Of a DNA stretch of 64,000 nucleotides, positions 43,616 to 57,129 are shown piece by piece. The stretch is taken from positions 44,341,991 through 44,405,990 of the forward strand of contig OX235271.1 in assembly GCA_944472155.2 (NCBI GenBank), in the 5' to 3' direction. A program made the position numbers and the translations under genes. A model generated the notes under the pieces. It did not search any database, was not told where the DNA came from, and was given only the letters and a program-made list of their open reading frames with translations. The stretch is from Trichobilharzia szidati. Its lineage: Eukaryota; Platyhelminthes; Trematoda; Strigeidida; Schistosomatidae. Within the stretch, counting starts at the first letter, position 1; each line of letters starts with the position of its first letter.

Positions 43616-45129
43616 AACTTGTAACGTAGTTAACATATATGAGTTACACCCTAATCAACAGATCACATCCAAATCCTACTTACAAACCTCTTCTTGCATA
43701 TAAAATTTGACATGAAGTAAAGCTTTGAATTCCTCTCCAACAAAACAGTTTATCCTTTTTTTACTGAATACATTCACAACATATGTAGGGGACTGTCTAG
43801 AGAGCTCAATAGCATAACAAATATGCGAATAAAAAAAATCCAAGTCAATGAGATGATAGTGTAACAATATATTATCAAAATGCAGTAATGAGTTATATTA
43901 ATAAAAAGGTTACTTGGATACGTTGTTAAAGTCCACTGCTACAAATTATTTATATAATCCACAGAAGCGTTGACTGTTGGAATCGTGTCTACTGGTAGAA
44001 GCTGTGTTCTGGTTGCAGAGTTGTCTTCGGATAAGGATAATAGGTTCATGCCAAAAATCCTAAGTATACAACACGGTTTGAGTGGAGCCAGTAGATAGAA
44101 ATGGCCAGAGAGAAGGCGAAGCTGACAACAGTATAGTGTATTTCAAATTGCACTCGGAAGTTATATGTATTCAAACATAAATTGTTTTAAACAAGAGTCA
44201 TGTACAATGTTTCTAATTTCAACATCTAACCAAAAAGTGTACAATCATATGGTTACGTACTCCACACATATATCTAACATTTTACTTATATTAAAATTGG
44301 AGCCTTATATTCACATCACCTCTATCCGACATTACTCTTCGCGAATGTATTACCTGCTGATAGTAATTGTTATCTGATTTGTATGCACTTATTTTCATTA
44401 TCAACAATATTTAGCGTTCATGTCGTGTTGTAAAAATAGGACATATAGGATATGTTAGTGTGCGTAATATCCATGATTAAGTCTTGTCGCATTTTTAACC
44501 AAAAGTCTGAAACAATTTCTGTTATTTTACTAAATGTCAATATCAATTTTGTTTTTTTTAATTATATCCTAGAAAAGAAAAATACTGAACTGCTTCATCG
44601 ATTTTTGTTACCATTTCTTTCAGTTCTAGAATTTCTTAAAAGCGTAATGTTCAAAATTATAATGAAGAAATCAAAATCTTGTTCAGAATAAAACAGCTAC
44701 CAAGAGTAACAATTTATTAGTACGGCATTGTTAAAAGTGTCGTTGTGAATTCTGGTGTCCGTAAGCTACTATTGTAGCAGTAAATAAATATATGACAACA
44801 ACAGTCTATAACTTTATCAGCTTATTATACTGAAGACAATCGGTCAAACATCCTTACTATTTGACACGCTGTCGTGTTACATTCAGTTGTTTGTGTATGA
44901 TCCCTAGTTAGCTGATTATATATCTCAGTAGATCAGGAATCGAACCCTCATGGCTAACGAGCATTCTACTACCGAAACACCAATGTGCATTATTATCCGT
45001 GTAGATTTGCGTATATATATATTGTTTAAGGGATAGTGCCACAGAGATCACTTTTAGCCTCTAAGTATTGTCAACTCTATTACAATGTGGTAAGTGAGTT
45101 CGGTGAAGCTGTGAAAGTTACCAAACTTC
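43616..45129. other. Mostly unassigned
   Basis: No coding recognised. It contains the tRNA-like stretch described separately. Confidence 0.45.
44925..45000 (-). pseudogene. tRNA-Gly-like pseudogene or SINE head
   Basis: The minus strand reads GGTGTTTCGGTAGTAGAATG, then CTCGTTAGCCATGAGGG and TTCGATTCCTG. A and B boxes and a GCC in anticodon position resemble tRNA-Gly(GCC), but the acceptor arms do not pair well. Confidence 0.4.
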
Positions 45130-46150
45130 TTTATCAACCGCATTTAGCAGTTATATGATAATGCCACATGCCCAGTGATCCATAGCAGAAAGCTCGGAGA
45201 AGCTTCTGAAGTGAAGACAGGAGTAAGGCAAGGCTTGCTACTATCACCGATGATATTCCTAACTGTGGTCAACTGGATTATGTGGCACATTGTAATAAGG
45301 GAGTGGGATGACAGGAATACGTCGGACCGATAAGAAGACTCTAGAATATCTGGATTTCATAGATGATTTATGTCCAACGTCGTACAGTCTCAAAGATTGA
45401 TAGGTGAAGACCAGCAAGTTGATAGAAGAGGCAGGCAGCGAAAACAGGACTTCAGGTGAACATAGGGAAGATAGAGCTGATGAAAATAACCAACTAACAA
45501 TAACATACACCAATCACTATTATCGGAAAAAATATGGAAGAGGTTATTTCTTTCACTATTGTAGGCAGCTTCGTTGCAACAAGAGGTTACGGCACGGATG
45601 ACGATATCCTTACTAGAATCAGAAAGTCAAGACAGACCTTCATTGCTTTGAAATCAGTGTAGAAATCTTCTGCACTTAGCACGATGAACAAAATTCAGAT
45701 TTTCAACACCAAGTTTAAGTCAGCCAGTGCCTGTATATGGGTGAAGAACTTGACGAATGTGTCACGAAGAGCCTTTCCAGCAACCTGTTTGTGACTTTTA
45801 TCAACAGCTGCCTTCCTTGGCTCTGTACTGAAGATGGGATGGCCAGTGAGAAAGAGTTAGCAACAAAAGACTCTGGGAACGAACCAAATGAGGAACGTAT
45901 TGCTCAGGAAATATGTAGAAGTAAATGTAGATGGATGGGACAAATGCTGAGAAGACTGTTGAGTGATATTGTACGCCAGGCCATAGGTCGAGTGAAACCA
46001 AGTGGTAAACGACGAGTTTGGTGTGTGCCCGTGTGTGACGTGGAGGAGATGGAAGCTTACGCGTAATCGTGGCACCAGCTGAACAGTACGAAGTAGGGAT
46101 GTACTGATGAAGCTCGATTTTCCCCTCAGTAGCCTATGGAATAATAATGG
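45130..46150 (+). pseudogene. RTE-like RT fragment, degenerate
   Basis: Frames give VRQGLLLSPMIFLTVVNWIM (45213-45275; RT motif B region), FHRFM-type remnant of the catalytic motif, RKSRQTFIALKSV (about 45625-45660), NKIQIFNTKFKSA (45690-45725), and C-terminal NGTNQMRNVLL-like residues to about 46060. Multiple stops and frameshifts. Closest to the 33.2 kb family by eye but more diverged. Confidence 0.75.
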
Positions 46151-46309
46151 CAGTCCTCAGATGTCATTGAATTGCCTTTACTGGGAGCAGACATATCAAC
46201 AGATGCAGAACATTTCGGCTGAATATTATCAGTTAACCGGAAAGACAAAGTTAAACTGAAATAATAACAATAATAACTGATACCTCTTCTACAATAGGTG
46301 TCCGTGATG

Positions 46310-46480
46310 TCCAGTGTGGCCTAGTGGATGGCATTTTGGCGTTTGGAACGATGAGTGCTGAGTTCGAATCAGAGCGTGAACATCATCACTCGCTAAGAAT
46401 TTAGGTACATCCATCTGACAACTCCAAAAATGGGCGAGATTTGCAGCCTAGATTCCACTGCTAGTCACCAATAACCAAAT
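46310..46480 (+). mobile_element. SM-alpha-like SINE with degenerate hammerhead
   Basis: The head is GTGTGGCCTAGTGGATGGC and the B box GAGTTCGAATCAG. The hammerhead region CATCCATCTGACAACTCC, AAAAATGGGCGAGATTTGC, CCTAGATTCCACTGCTAGTC follows the layout of the schistosome SM-alpha ribozyme. The core has CTGACAA for CTGANGA and GAGA for GAAA, so it should be inactive. Confidence 0.7.
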
Positions 46481-46659
46481 AACTTTACACAATTCAGCAA
46501 AGAGCTTTTTTATTTCTCAGAGCTACAGTAGTGTATTGCACATTCAGTCAGAGGCGGTTGTAATAAACTAATAGGTTTTTTGTTCCGTTTTTATATTGAA
46601 AGGTATTAATGTGAATATAATTGTAGCTTATATAGATAAATAGGAAATATCTATCTGTC

Positions 46660-47140
46660 TATCGAACGTTAACTCCAATGTGAAATCATTGCTACTATAA
46701 GGATCACAGACTTGTCGCGTCAAGAAGGCCACTTCGAACAAACTACAAGCCTCCATCAACAGCTGTCTTCACTCAATAGTCAAGATCAGATGGCCGGCCA
46801 CAAAATATCAGCAAAAGGGATATCTGCGAGCGAACCAACCCAACAGGAACCAATTGTGCAACAAATATGCAGGAAGAAGGGCAGGTGGACTGATTGTACC
46901 CTGAGAAGACAAATCATCAAGTGACATCACACAGCAGGCCATCGCTGGAGGGGAACCCGAACGGGAAGCGGTGAGTTGGTTGTCGGTGTGAGGTTGAGAT
47001 GGAGGTGGTCATGTGAAGATGAGATGCAAGCATGTGGGCAGACGTTTAGCCAGGTGAGAACGTTGGCAGAGAACCGAACGCAGTGGAGACGTTCAGCTGG
47101 AGCCGTATGTTCCTCTAGGAACTAAAGGAGACAATGATAA
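46660..47140 (+). pseudogene. RTE-like 3' fragment
   Basis: NSNVKSLLL-type, QEGHFEQTTSLHQQLSSLNS (a shifted frame of the NKLQTFINSCLRS region), TQQEPIVQQICRKKGRWTD and the end GGAGCCGTATGTTCCTCTAG with AATGATAATATAAT tail. Same family as 33.2 kb and 13.1 kb. Confidence 0.8.
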
Positions 47141-47914
47141 TATAATAATATCTGTCGAAGCATTTAACAGGCTTAAAATAAGATAAAATATATAATTTAA
47201 ACATTTCAGTATAATCAGAGAATGTTAACAGATTTTTTACTTTAATTTGCATGACCTAGATTTATCAGTAGAAAAAACACAAAACACAAAACTAAAAATG
47301 ATTAGATAACCTTTTTGAGTGTAAAAATAGTTGTTTTGTTTCTAAAGAATAAGTTTATTAGTCTGAAGAAGGTATCAAGAAGAAAAAAACACAGACAGTC
47401 AAAGAAATATTCTCCGACTAGATTAATGAACAACAAAAACAGAAAAATGCATATGAAGTAGAAATTTATTAATTTTCAGAAATATAAATAATTAAACTGT
47501 GTATTATATGAATATTGTGTTGTGTTAACACACAAAGATTTTGTTATATCGGTGTTTTTCATTCTTGTTAACTATATTCTGTACAGAATAAATGGCATAG
47601 CTCATATATTCAGATGTAAAGGGATTGTACCACTCCACAAGGGATTTGATATATTTGATAGTTGTGAAGGCTGCAAAAAGTCCCATCACTGACTTCTGCA
47701 CCAGCTGAAGCCCCCTAAGTGTGTCTAATGAGCGAATGGAGGAAAGTATTTGTAGGCATACTGAGTTGTTAGAAAGTATGTGTCTGGGCTTTATACCTCT
47801 ACAACTGAAGTATGATGGCCGGTGTAACGGAAAATATGTTTGGAAAATCCCTCCTGAACGACCTAATCACAATGTTTGTACTTATTTAGATGTTTTAACT
47901 AACTTTGTAATCCA
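47141..47914. other. No recognised feature
   Basis: No motif or repeat recognised. Confidence 0.5.
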
Positions 47915-48215
47915 AGTATTGGTTTGTAGGGTTTTGATTGGTTGGTTGCATGATTTCATCATGAGCTGACATCGGTTAGAGAACCATTGGAAAAACTGGG
48001 ATGCTAAATGTGATAAAGATAGACAAGTCCTGGTTTGGCCTAAGAGCTAGCCTTGTAACCAGAAAGTTCTGGGTTCGACCCCTGGTGGTGGGTGCATACT
48101 GATGAAGAGTCAAAAATTAGGCTGGCGAAACAGCTGTCCAGTAATCCCAGGTTTTCCAACGGTTCTCTAACCGATGTCAGCTCATGATGAAATCCTGTAA
48201 CTAACTTCGTAATTA
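47915..48215 (+). mobile_element. Hammerhead-type SINE flanked by inverted tail copies
   Basis: The plus-strand unit: head CCTAAGAGCTAGCCTTGTAAC, B box GGGTTCGACCCC, ribozyme ACTGATGAAGAGTC...GCGAAACAGCTGTCC and tail. A reversed tail (47952-48002) precedes it and matches the forward tail (48144-48194) at 49 of 51 positions. The ribozyme's helix II is damaged. Confidence 0.82.
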
Positions 48216-50264
48216 TTTTCCGTTTTTCTGCTAGACTGTAACTATTATTTTGACATTTGAAGATCATTTTAATGACTTGATCCTTATTATTTGTTTTTAT
48301 CCTTGTTTAATCTCCGATTTCGGATGCTACTGTTTGTGGTTTATAATGTGTTGTTTTACGATGTGATTTTGTTTGAGTTAATTAAAGTCATTATAACATT
48401 GGACTGTCTGCGGGAAGCATAGGTCTGTGATTCTTGAGGATAGAGTTTTGTTCCTACCTTTTTGGGAATGTTGTACTTGATTCTAAGGTACTTCTTATAG
48501 TTGGATTTTGGCGAACCAATTTTGTTCTACAGTACTTTTTTGTACTTGGAAAGTTAGCTGAAATATATAGCAACATAACGGCACTGTTGAGGTAAATTTG
48601 AGTTTTTAATGTTTATATTGTTGAATAGCATCACAGATTTATGTAAGAATAATCATCTGTTTGCTCTCTTTGGAGTGTTTTGTGACTGCACATCTCTCAA
48701 GGAAGTTTCGGACAGTTATACAGTAGAACGCAAAGATCGGTCCCCTGTGTTCAAACCACAATGAGTCGGTTTTAGCAGCTACAGAATATTCTTTCGGAAT
48801 GTAGAAAGTACTAAGCTTTATAAGAAATTATTAAAGTTGAAGTTGTAAAGAAGAAAAACACAATTTATGTGGTAATTATAGTTAACTGCACTTTGAAAAC
48901 AGGCTTCATTTACCTGCTAATACTGTAAAACTGATATGACACCGTTGGGCAGCATTGTTCACGTTTTTGTAACCATAATGAGGAGACTGAAAAGTTTAAC
49001 CGCAGTGGTAGGAGGAGATGGAAGATTTACTTCTATGGAAACTCTATGGGAGTCTGAAAGTAATAATAATAATTATCTACATTCGGCTGGACAGTAATGG
49101 ATGATTCGGTTATCTTAGATGCCCTAGGGGTTGACAAACCACTGTTGGTGTGGTTGATAATCATTGAAGGTGAGATGAATATGTGAATTGTATGCTCCAA
49201 ATCACTGGTCTTGTGCTGTGGCAGTTCACCACTTAACTGTAACCATCAAAGATGACTCCCGGTTACCATTTGAATGGTCGATACATTATCATGGGTGGCT
49301 GCAGTAAAAGGATAACTTAGTTTGCAGTTAGATGTATGACCCAGGAGGTTTTTGTTCAAATCTCGCCATGATCTAGATTTTAATTTCAAGTTTAATGATC
49401 ACTTATAAGATGAATAGTAATATACACAAGTGAACTGAACTGAATAGAGCAGATTTCCCAAAAATAAGAATGTCTACTAGAGTGCTGATGCAACTGTTAG
49501 AACAAAGTGAAATCTACTGAATTTACTAACTTAAAAAGGCGTTGCTGGCTGGTGAATTTCTGTATTATGAACCTTAAGTATTCTTGAGGCAAGAACCATA
49601 GTAAAGTGCGGACAGTACATGGGTGAAAAGGAACCACTTATTACTAATACATTCACAAACAATCATATTTTAGATACACTAATCGTGGAGTGATTACTAA
49701 AGAGACTGTTAGTAGGACAGAAGTGTGATTAAAATTCGAATTTGCATCACATTTTCTCGAGCACAATACATTTTGTATGAATTTGTTTTCAACAGACAAG
49801 TATGGATTCAAAATGAAAAAGTAGTGAGGACAACAAATCAAGCACATCATTAGTCTGAATATGAAAAACAGAAATTAAATGGCCTCTTAAACTGAGCTTT
49901 TTCTCCTACCTACCTACCTACACATAAAGTATTAAAGTTCAGAAGACTAACACTATGACAACAAAATCGTTTTGAAGTGTTCTTTTCTGTCACTTGCATC
50001 ATTTGGTTCATCTTTTGTTTTCATATTGAATATTTGGGCGGGTCAATCATCGGGAGACCTTGGACCAGAGAATAACGTTCACACTTTACAGTATTGTTGT
50101 GTTAGTCAGATCAGCGACAGTATTATACACAATACTCATACATCACCATTGAGCAACCAGTTTATGTTGACCAGGCATTTATATAACAGGACTTTGGTGA
50201 CCTTAATCGCTTGGGGACAAAGCTGTGACACTTCATAACTCAACGTTGCTTAGTTTTTAGCCGG
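48216..50264. other. No recognised feature
   Basis: Short ORFs only, including 49972-50238, which I cannot assign. AATAATAATAATTAT at about 49065. Confidence 0.45.
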
Positions 50265-50370
50265 TTCCAGGTCTGTGGATGGGGTGGGGTGTGACATGGG
50301 GTTAGCAACCTCACCACGTAGAAAAAAACACCGCCACTAATAAAACTTCAAAGCTCGTAAAAATAAGCTT
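50265..50370 (+). mobile_element. SINE-B body fragment
   Basis: GGGGTTAGCAACC, AAACACCGCCACTAATAAAA and CTTCAAAGCTCG parallel the body of the SINE at 43355. Head and RTE-like tail are missing. Confidence 0.5.
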
Positions 50371-50869
50371 ATCCACTGTTGGAGTCGAGAAGAATCACGT
50401 ATTCAGGGAGAAGAATGTCGATTAGTGAAAACCGTCGGGAAGCCCTTATGGCGATACGTCCTCTTCCGATGAAAGGAAGAGCAAGAAATGAAACACAGAA
50501 TTTCTGGACCATAACTAAGGCCATCCAGACAACAGAGCAAAATGGGAAGATATGGCATAGAAGTATTATGAATCTGTGAGATCACATGGAATGAAAGCGT
50601 ACTCTCCAAATAGTTATCTGGAGACTCAGTAATCTGTTCCTGTTATCCATACGATAACCAGAAACACATTCATGATGTATTTTACTAGTATGATGTCATC
50701 AACAGAATTGATCGTTCTCATTTAGTGGGAATCAATCTCCTCCAAGATCATGACAGCACGATTCAACCGAAAAGGAATAAAAATTACTGTTGTACAATAC
50801 TATGTACAAGATAGACCATTGGAGAAGAAGGCAAACTACTACAGGTAGTAATGGACGAAACCACAGCTA

Positions 50870-51835
50870 GATGGTGAAATCAAAATTCTAACTGGCGATA
50901 CAAATTCCTGCCAAACTCGGAGTAAACGACACAAGAAGAAAACTTATCATGGTCAAGATGAGCTTGGTAAGATGAATTCTGTGCAAAATTCTGCTCGTTT
51001 AATGAACTGATGATGGGAGACAGTGTTCACAGGCATTATAATACACAAAATGTGATGTGGATTTCACCCGATGAACACACCGAAAATCAAACGGGCCTTA
51101 TCTCAGTTTTAAAAGGTGGAGACACAGCCTACTGGACACAAGATCGACAGGAGGAGCAGAAGAATTACTATCTAGTGCAGGGAATCTTCGATATCAAGTC
51201 AAAAGCCTTCAAAGAAGCTGGAGATACACTACACTTTAAATTCAGCACCCAAAACTACCGATGAACACCGTCCCTCCAATAAAATAAGAAGTCGTGAATA
51301 TCATAAAGCCAGTGAAAGCCAGCCGGGAAGGCATCAGGTATAGACGGAATTCCTCCGGATGCACTGGAAACGGACTTGAGTGAATATCACGGCGCCACTA
51401 CTATAGAAGGTGTAGAAGGAAAGAAAGGAACCTACTCATCAGAAAAAGGATGACCTTATAAAATTACCAAAGAAGGATGACTTAAGCCTTTGAAAGACCT
51501 GATACAGAATTATGCTTCTATCGACTCCAAGGAAAATAATAAGCCACATTATCTTAGAACGATTTAAAGATACTGTAGATGGGAAATTTTGTTCGGAACA
51601 GGCTGAATTCAGGAGAACAAATCATTCGCAGATAATATTGCAACACATCGAACATATTTACATTGATAGGCTTTCGACAGTGTCGACCGTGAAATAATTT
51701 GGCAGGTGCTTCAACACTACGAAGTGCTATGCAATAAACATTTATAAATCTCATTCAATAGCTATATGATTGTGCCACATGTCAAGTAGTGAAGGCAGGT
51801 GGAAGAAGAAGGCTGCCTACTATCCCATAATTAAG
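50870..51835 (+). pseudogene. RTE-like endonuclease/RT fragment, degenerate
   Basis: VMWISPDEHTENQ (51054-51092) is the endonuclease block preceding the catalytic SDH region of RTE elements. ASGIDGIPPDALETDL (about 51328-51375) and FDSVDREI (about 51670-51695, RT motif A) follow with breaks; SFNSYMIVPHVK ends it near 51785, where it overlaps the start of the 45.1 kb fragment by homology. It is cut off by the tail of the minus-strand element at 51835. Confidence 0.7.
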
Positions 51836-54170
51836 AAATAATAATAATCTACTCTATCCCAAAAACAGTACTTATAATACAGAATGGAATTCTCAGCATT
51901 TGTCACAATATTGCATCTGATTTACTCAAAATATAAATAAAGTTAAAAATTAAAACAAAATTAACCGGAGGAATTTGTCCACATTTACGACATAAAGTTA
52001 AAAATATTCGAAGCACGTATTGAGATTATTAAATATTATAATAATAATAATAACAGTGAGTTTGTTTCAAACGGTATTATCGATTCAGTTTGGAAACTTT
52101 AGCATGTTATAGATTATTGGATCTAATGTTCTGTTGATATAGTATAGTGAGTGGAAATACAAAATTAACAGTCATAATACAGCTTAAATTATGTCCACAC
52201 TTATGAGAAAAAATAAACAAAAACAAAAAAAATTGAGAGGATTATAAATATAAGAAATACAATAACAATAAAGTTTGATGCTTTAAGGGTGGAGGAAATG
52301 GTTTATTTAGTGGTGCAAAGAAGGTTAGTTAGTTCATTTCTGACACTATTTTCATCACATAAAGTACGTGCTAAATATGGTATAGTGGAATTTTTATACT
52401 TAGATGTACGTGCATAAATTCTTCTGAAAAGACTTCTCGTTTTACCTGAGGAGACACAAGGTTGGAGCTGTGGGTAGAGTGAATGCTCACAGTCTGCAAA
52501 AATCCCTTTAGCAAATTTGATGCATGAAATCAAGTGCCCATCGTCAATGACGACTTCAACGATATGGCTCAGTGGGATATCACTCGCCCTACTGGCAATC
52601 TTTACAGTTCTACGAAGTATGACATAGTCCTTTTTAAGCAATCGAGGAAGTAATGAGGATGAACAGTAAAGAAGAATAGGTAAGATGCACGAGTTGACAA
52701 ACTGTAGGAGGAGGGATTGGTTGAGTTATGCCTGACTGCCTTAACTTCCTAATGTAAATCACCGAAAATACCCATTAAGTTATGAAGAAAATAAAAGACA
52801 GATTCAGCGAAGAAAATTTTCTTTATCGACGAAATCATCTTCAGAGGCTGTACAATAGTATTTATACTTAGAAAAATATATAGTGGTCTATTATTGAGTA
52901 ATAGGGGGTGACATAAATGATATAATTACTCAGAAGTGGTTTTAGAAGTGAAAATTAAAAGTTGTAAATTACGTAGTACTCAACGGCACAAAGATAGAAA
53001 TTTGATAAGGTTAAAATTGCTATTAAGTGAAAATAAAGGGATTTGAGTTCCTAATGTAAAATGTCAGACGAAATATTCTTTGAGAAATCGCTAAGACATG
53101 GGAAGTCCAGGATAGGTTAGAAGAAATAATTAGTCCAAGATACCTAACTTCAGACTTGATTTCTATATCAGGATCATCAATTTTGCAAGGGTCACAGGAA
53201 CCAACGGCTTCATTTAACTTTCGTTTACATCGAATAATTGAAATTGACAGTCTGACATTTGGAAGGATTTAGTTTAAGGCCATTAGACGAAGACCATTTG
53301 CTAACTCCTGATAGAAAGCTATTCATCTTCGTATAGTCAAGCTGGGAGTTAACAGACGTTGAAATAGTTAGATCATCGGCATACTTTACAAAGTTCATTT
53401 CATCAGAGTGAGGCAAGTCATGCGAGAAGAAAGAAAACAGAAAAGGGGAATGGAAAGCGCCTTGAGGGACACCAGCCACAGTAAGCAATGAAATGGATGA
53501 CTTTTCCTGACATACGGCGTACTACTTTCTTCCTGAGAAATAAGAATGGAGCCATTTGACAACCCAGCAGTCAGCTTGAGTTTCATTAAGCTTGTTTAAC
53601 AAAATGTCCCTAGGTACTGAGTCGAAAGCAGATGTATAATCTAGAATGGTGCAGCGAACAAATTTAGCCCCCTTGTCTAAGCTGAAGACAATGTTGTTAT
53701 ACAGAACTGCAACTGCATCTAAAGTACTTCTACTGTGTTTATAGGCGAATTGTTTAGGATCGTTAAAGGCTTTAAGTGAAGGTTGAAGATTAATTAAGAG
53801 TAACTTTTCCATAACTTTTAGAAAAGGGGAAGTAATAGCAATGGGTCTAAATTTAAAAAATGTTGCAGTAGACGACTTAGGAATAGGTACAATTTTAATG
53901 TCCTTCCAAACGGATGGCACGACATTTTTGGAAAAATATTCGTTAAATATGTCCATGAGAGGATAACACAGGATATCTGCACACTTTTTAAAAATAAAAC
54001 TAGGCAAACCGTCTGGACCCAGGCTATAAGAAGGGTTCAGAGACTGGAGACATTTTAGAATATCATTTGTATTAAAACCAGGGAAGCAGGTTTCATTAAC
54101 ACTTGTAACACTAGAAAGTTTGGCATTTGTTGGAGAATTGAATGAAGGACTTGTTTAGTGTGCAAACTGA
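51835..54170 (-). pseudogene. Second CR1-like family, larger copy (D2), frame-broken RT
   Basis: The minus strand from 54007 encodes CADILCYPLMDIFNEYFSK, VWKDIKIVPIPK, FRPIAITSPFLKVMEKLL, DYTSAFDSVPRDILLNKL (motif A) and WLHSYFSGRK, then a frameshift near 53500-53525. 53488-53225 continues with GVPQGAFHSPFLFSFFSHDL and KYADDLTIST (intact YADD). 52641-52303 encodes the C-terminal part (LLKKDYVILRRTVKIASRAS, ARTLCDENSVRNEL). The 3' UTR and AAT-rich tail lie at 52030 and 51840. ORF1 and endonuclease are missing. A shorter copy is at 36170-36850. Confidence 0.85.
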
Positions 54171-57129
54171 AAAGTTTCTATATATTAGACGCATTTTTAC
54201 AGGATATAAACTTTTGGTTGTAAATTGAACTCAACCTGTGCATTTCAGACTTTATTAGGATGTTATATAAATAATTCACTTTATTACAATAGATAAACAC
54301 AATCATCATTATTATTATTTCCTCTCATAATCCTGTAAGACGAAAAAGCATAAACATAGACTGATTTTCACCTATCGAGGTATGGTGACTAATTGACATA
54401 GTCTCATTATTATAAATAAATGAACTAGAAAAGCGCACTCACACATGATATGGTGGTATCTAGAATGTACAGAAAGTCATTAAGTTTGGGATAATGAAAG
54501 AAAAATTAGTAAGCAATTATTCAAACACTAATTGGTAATTAAATACAACACATATGCATACACTTTTCTTTTTGTGGTCATTATCTATTCTGACATCTGA
54601 GCAATAGAATGAAAAAAATGTCATCTTATTGGTTAAAAAGTATCAGTGAATAGCAGTCATTGAAAAATTATTATTAGATAAGGTACAGAAATGTGCAACA
54701 CATAAAATGTAGACCTAAATCAACTGGACTACACCATTACTTTACTTTAGGATTTAATACACAGAATTCGATTTTATTTCAACAATTTCACTTGAATTCT
54801 TGTTTCTCCTAATTCTGCCTGTTCATCACTTTTATTATTTTGTGAGAATTTCTTTTTTTTGTTGTTGATTTAAGTTTATTGCTTAAAATAATAAGCAACG
54901 TGAATGATTTTTAAAACATATAAAGAAAGTAAGTAGAATGATTTACAGGTAAGTCAAAGTTATGAATTGATCAATGTTTCAATGTATTGTATTATTGAAT
55001 ATGTAATCATTATAACTATTATTAATTAACGTTTAAATATAATGTTTCTTTCGCCATGACAGAATTTAAATTAACTTCAGCCGTTATATGATATTAGGAT
55101 TATCCTGCCTTGGCCAGGCTATCTCAGATATTCTAGTGCACACATAAAGTAGTTCATTTAAATATGTCATACGCAGTGAGTGATGAATCTTGTTATTTGT
55201 TTATAATTGTGTAAGGATGATTCAGGAAACTAGTAAAACAAAAGTTTCAGGTGATCTTGTGAATCAGCTATCTGACAATCTTCTAGAGACCATATTTCTA
55301 TCTCCTCTATTGGGTGTTTTAAAGTTAAATTATTATAACCTACCAAAATAAATAGTATGACAGTAAACTATCATTACAATTTGAAACCCAAAGATGGAAA
55401 ATAAAATATTCTGAACGGATGGCATTAATGCTAAGGAATTCGAAACTTACCCAAAAATTACTATTTGCGGAAATAGTCTATTTAGTCCAGAATCATTTCT
55501 TAGAAAGCATGAATCCAGTCATCACACGAATAAAACTAATACGTGAAGCATAAATTAATATTTCACTATCTGTATATTCGGAAAGAATGTGAATTCTAAC
55601 CTGATAGTTATTCATAAGTGTCCTTAATACTTAAATTGTACTCTACAAAGATAACTTATACATAATCAATCAGAATTGGTTCTGTATAGCTTAAAAAATA
55701 TCTTTTAAGTCAAATCAATATTTAGTCCCAACTACTAGTCGGTATAATTAACGTAAATTTGGACCGACCGGGAAATTTCCAGTCTGGAGTGACCTCACCG
55801 TCTTGAAAGTTCTTCACTAAGAAAGAGTTAGCAAAAGCAGAATTTTCACCTAAAGATTCGATAAAAAGTGTTGGAATATTGAGTCCCACCTGGAAGTGAA
55901 ACTAATTTCTGGTTGACCTGAGAAGAACTTGAAACTTGTACTTCATAATATTCATCAGTAGAATTTGCTTAAATCCGCATTCGATACCAGAGTTGTATAT
56001 GATTTTCTGTTTGATCGAATGTGTTTCTTTCAAAAAGTGAATGAGGATTTATCATGCTTTACGGCCACCTCATAGGAAATGCATTTATATGCAAATCCAT
56101 TTCCTAAATTTGGAAAGTTCTTCAAAAGTATTCATTCTTTTTCAGTGATAATTTTCCCTAAACTAATGAAGAGAAAAGTAAACGTCAGCTGGAGTAATGA
56201 TTCGTATAATAAGTATTGTTTTCAGCTACAAGTCAGATATATTATTTTCATAAATTTAAGCATCACCAATCCTTCATAAAGAATAAAAATAGGCAGCGAG
56301 GAAATAAGTCTATTTAAAAATCCCAACAAGAAGTTTCTATTTTAATATGTTCTGAAATTTTTCAACCCTACAGACTAGGTAGTTTGGATGTAATAACGTC
56401 TCATGCATGGATATTTCATCAGGAAAGCTATGACACACACGGATGCGAGTCTGTATTTTCTCCTCAGCTAATCTCTTGCTGGTGTTAATTGAATGTCGCC
56501 TATCAAAAACGATGTCAGAGCTTTTTAAACTTAGTTCTCTCTGAAAATAGCTTGAAATGAATTAGCATCATCATCTATTCATTTAGATAAGGTAGCCTTT
56601 TGAGAACTTAACACAGACTGTATGTAAATGGACCTATAATATACTGAAATACTTCCGTGAAACTCATGATAATCACATATCACTATTTCTTTGTGAGTAA
56701 GAGTATCATAGAAGATGGAAGATAGTTATCTGTAAGTAGGAGATTTTCGAATTTTTAATTAAATTATCGACATCCGATTCCGAGTTCAGATGTAATGATT
56801 TGAAGAAAACATATAGGCAATGTATATGATATTCGTAGGGAAATACAAAAGATCTTTCATGATAAGTGAGTTTATTACATTAAAATATTAGAAATGCGAG
56901 AAAATGTATTACTTATCCTTCATTCAACAAGCTGAAAGCAAAAGCGTTCAGAAAATAGCAAACCGAACAAAAATTAACAGATAACCTCCAAAAACTGAAG
57001 TCTGCAACTCTTCTCTGAACGCCTCTTCTTTTATATAACTTTATAGGGAATTTTTAAGTTACTTAAATTGAAAGCACAATATGCTTCTTTTTAAAATGTA
57101 AGAAAATACAATCTAAAAACAATTCATTT
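54171..57129. other. No recognised feature
   Basis: A/T-rich intergenic DNA. Short ORFs (such as 56079-56279) have no recognisable content. Confidence 0.5.

Noticed and set aside
45737..46066. 109-codon ORF as a host gene
   Set aside because: It is one frame of a degenerate RTE fragment.
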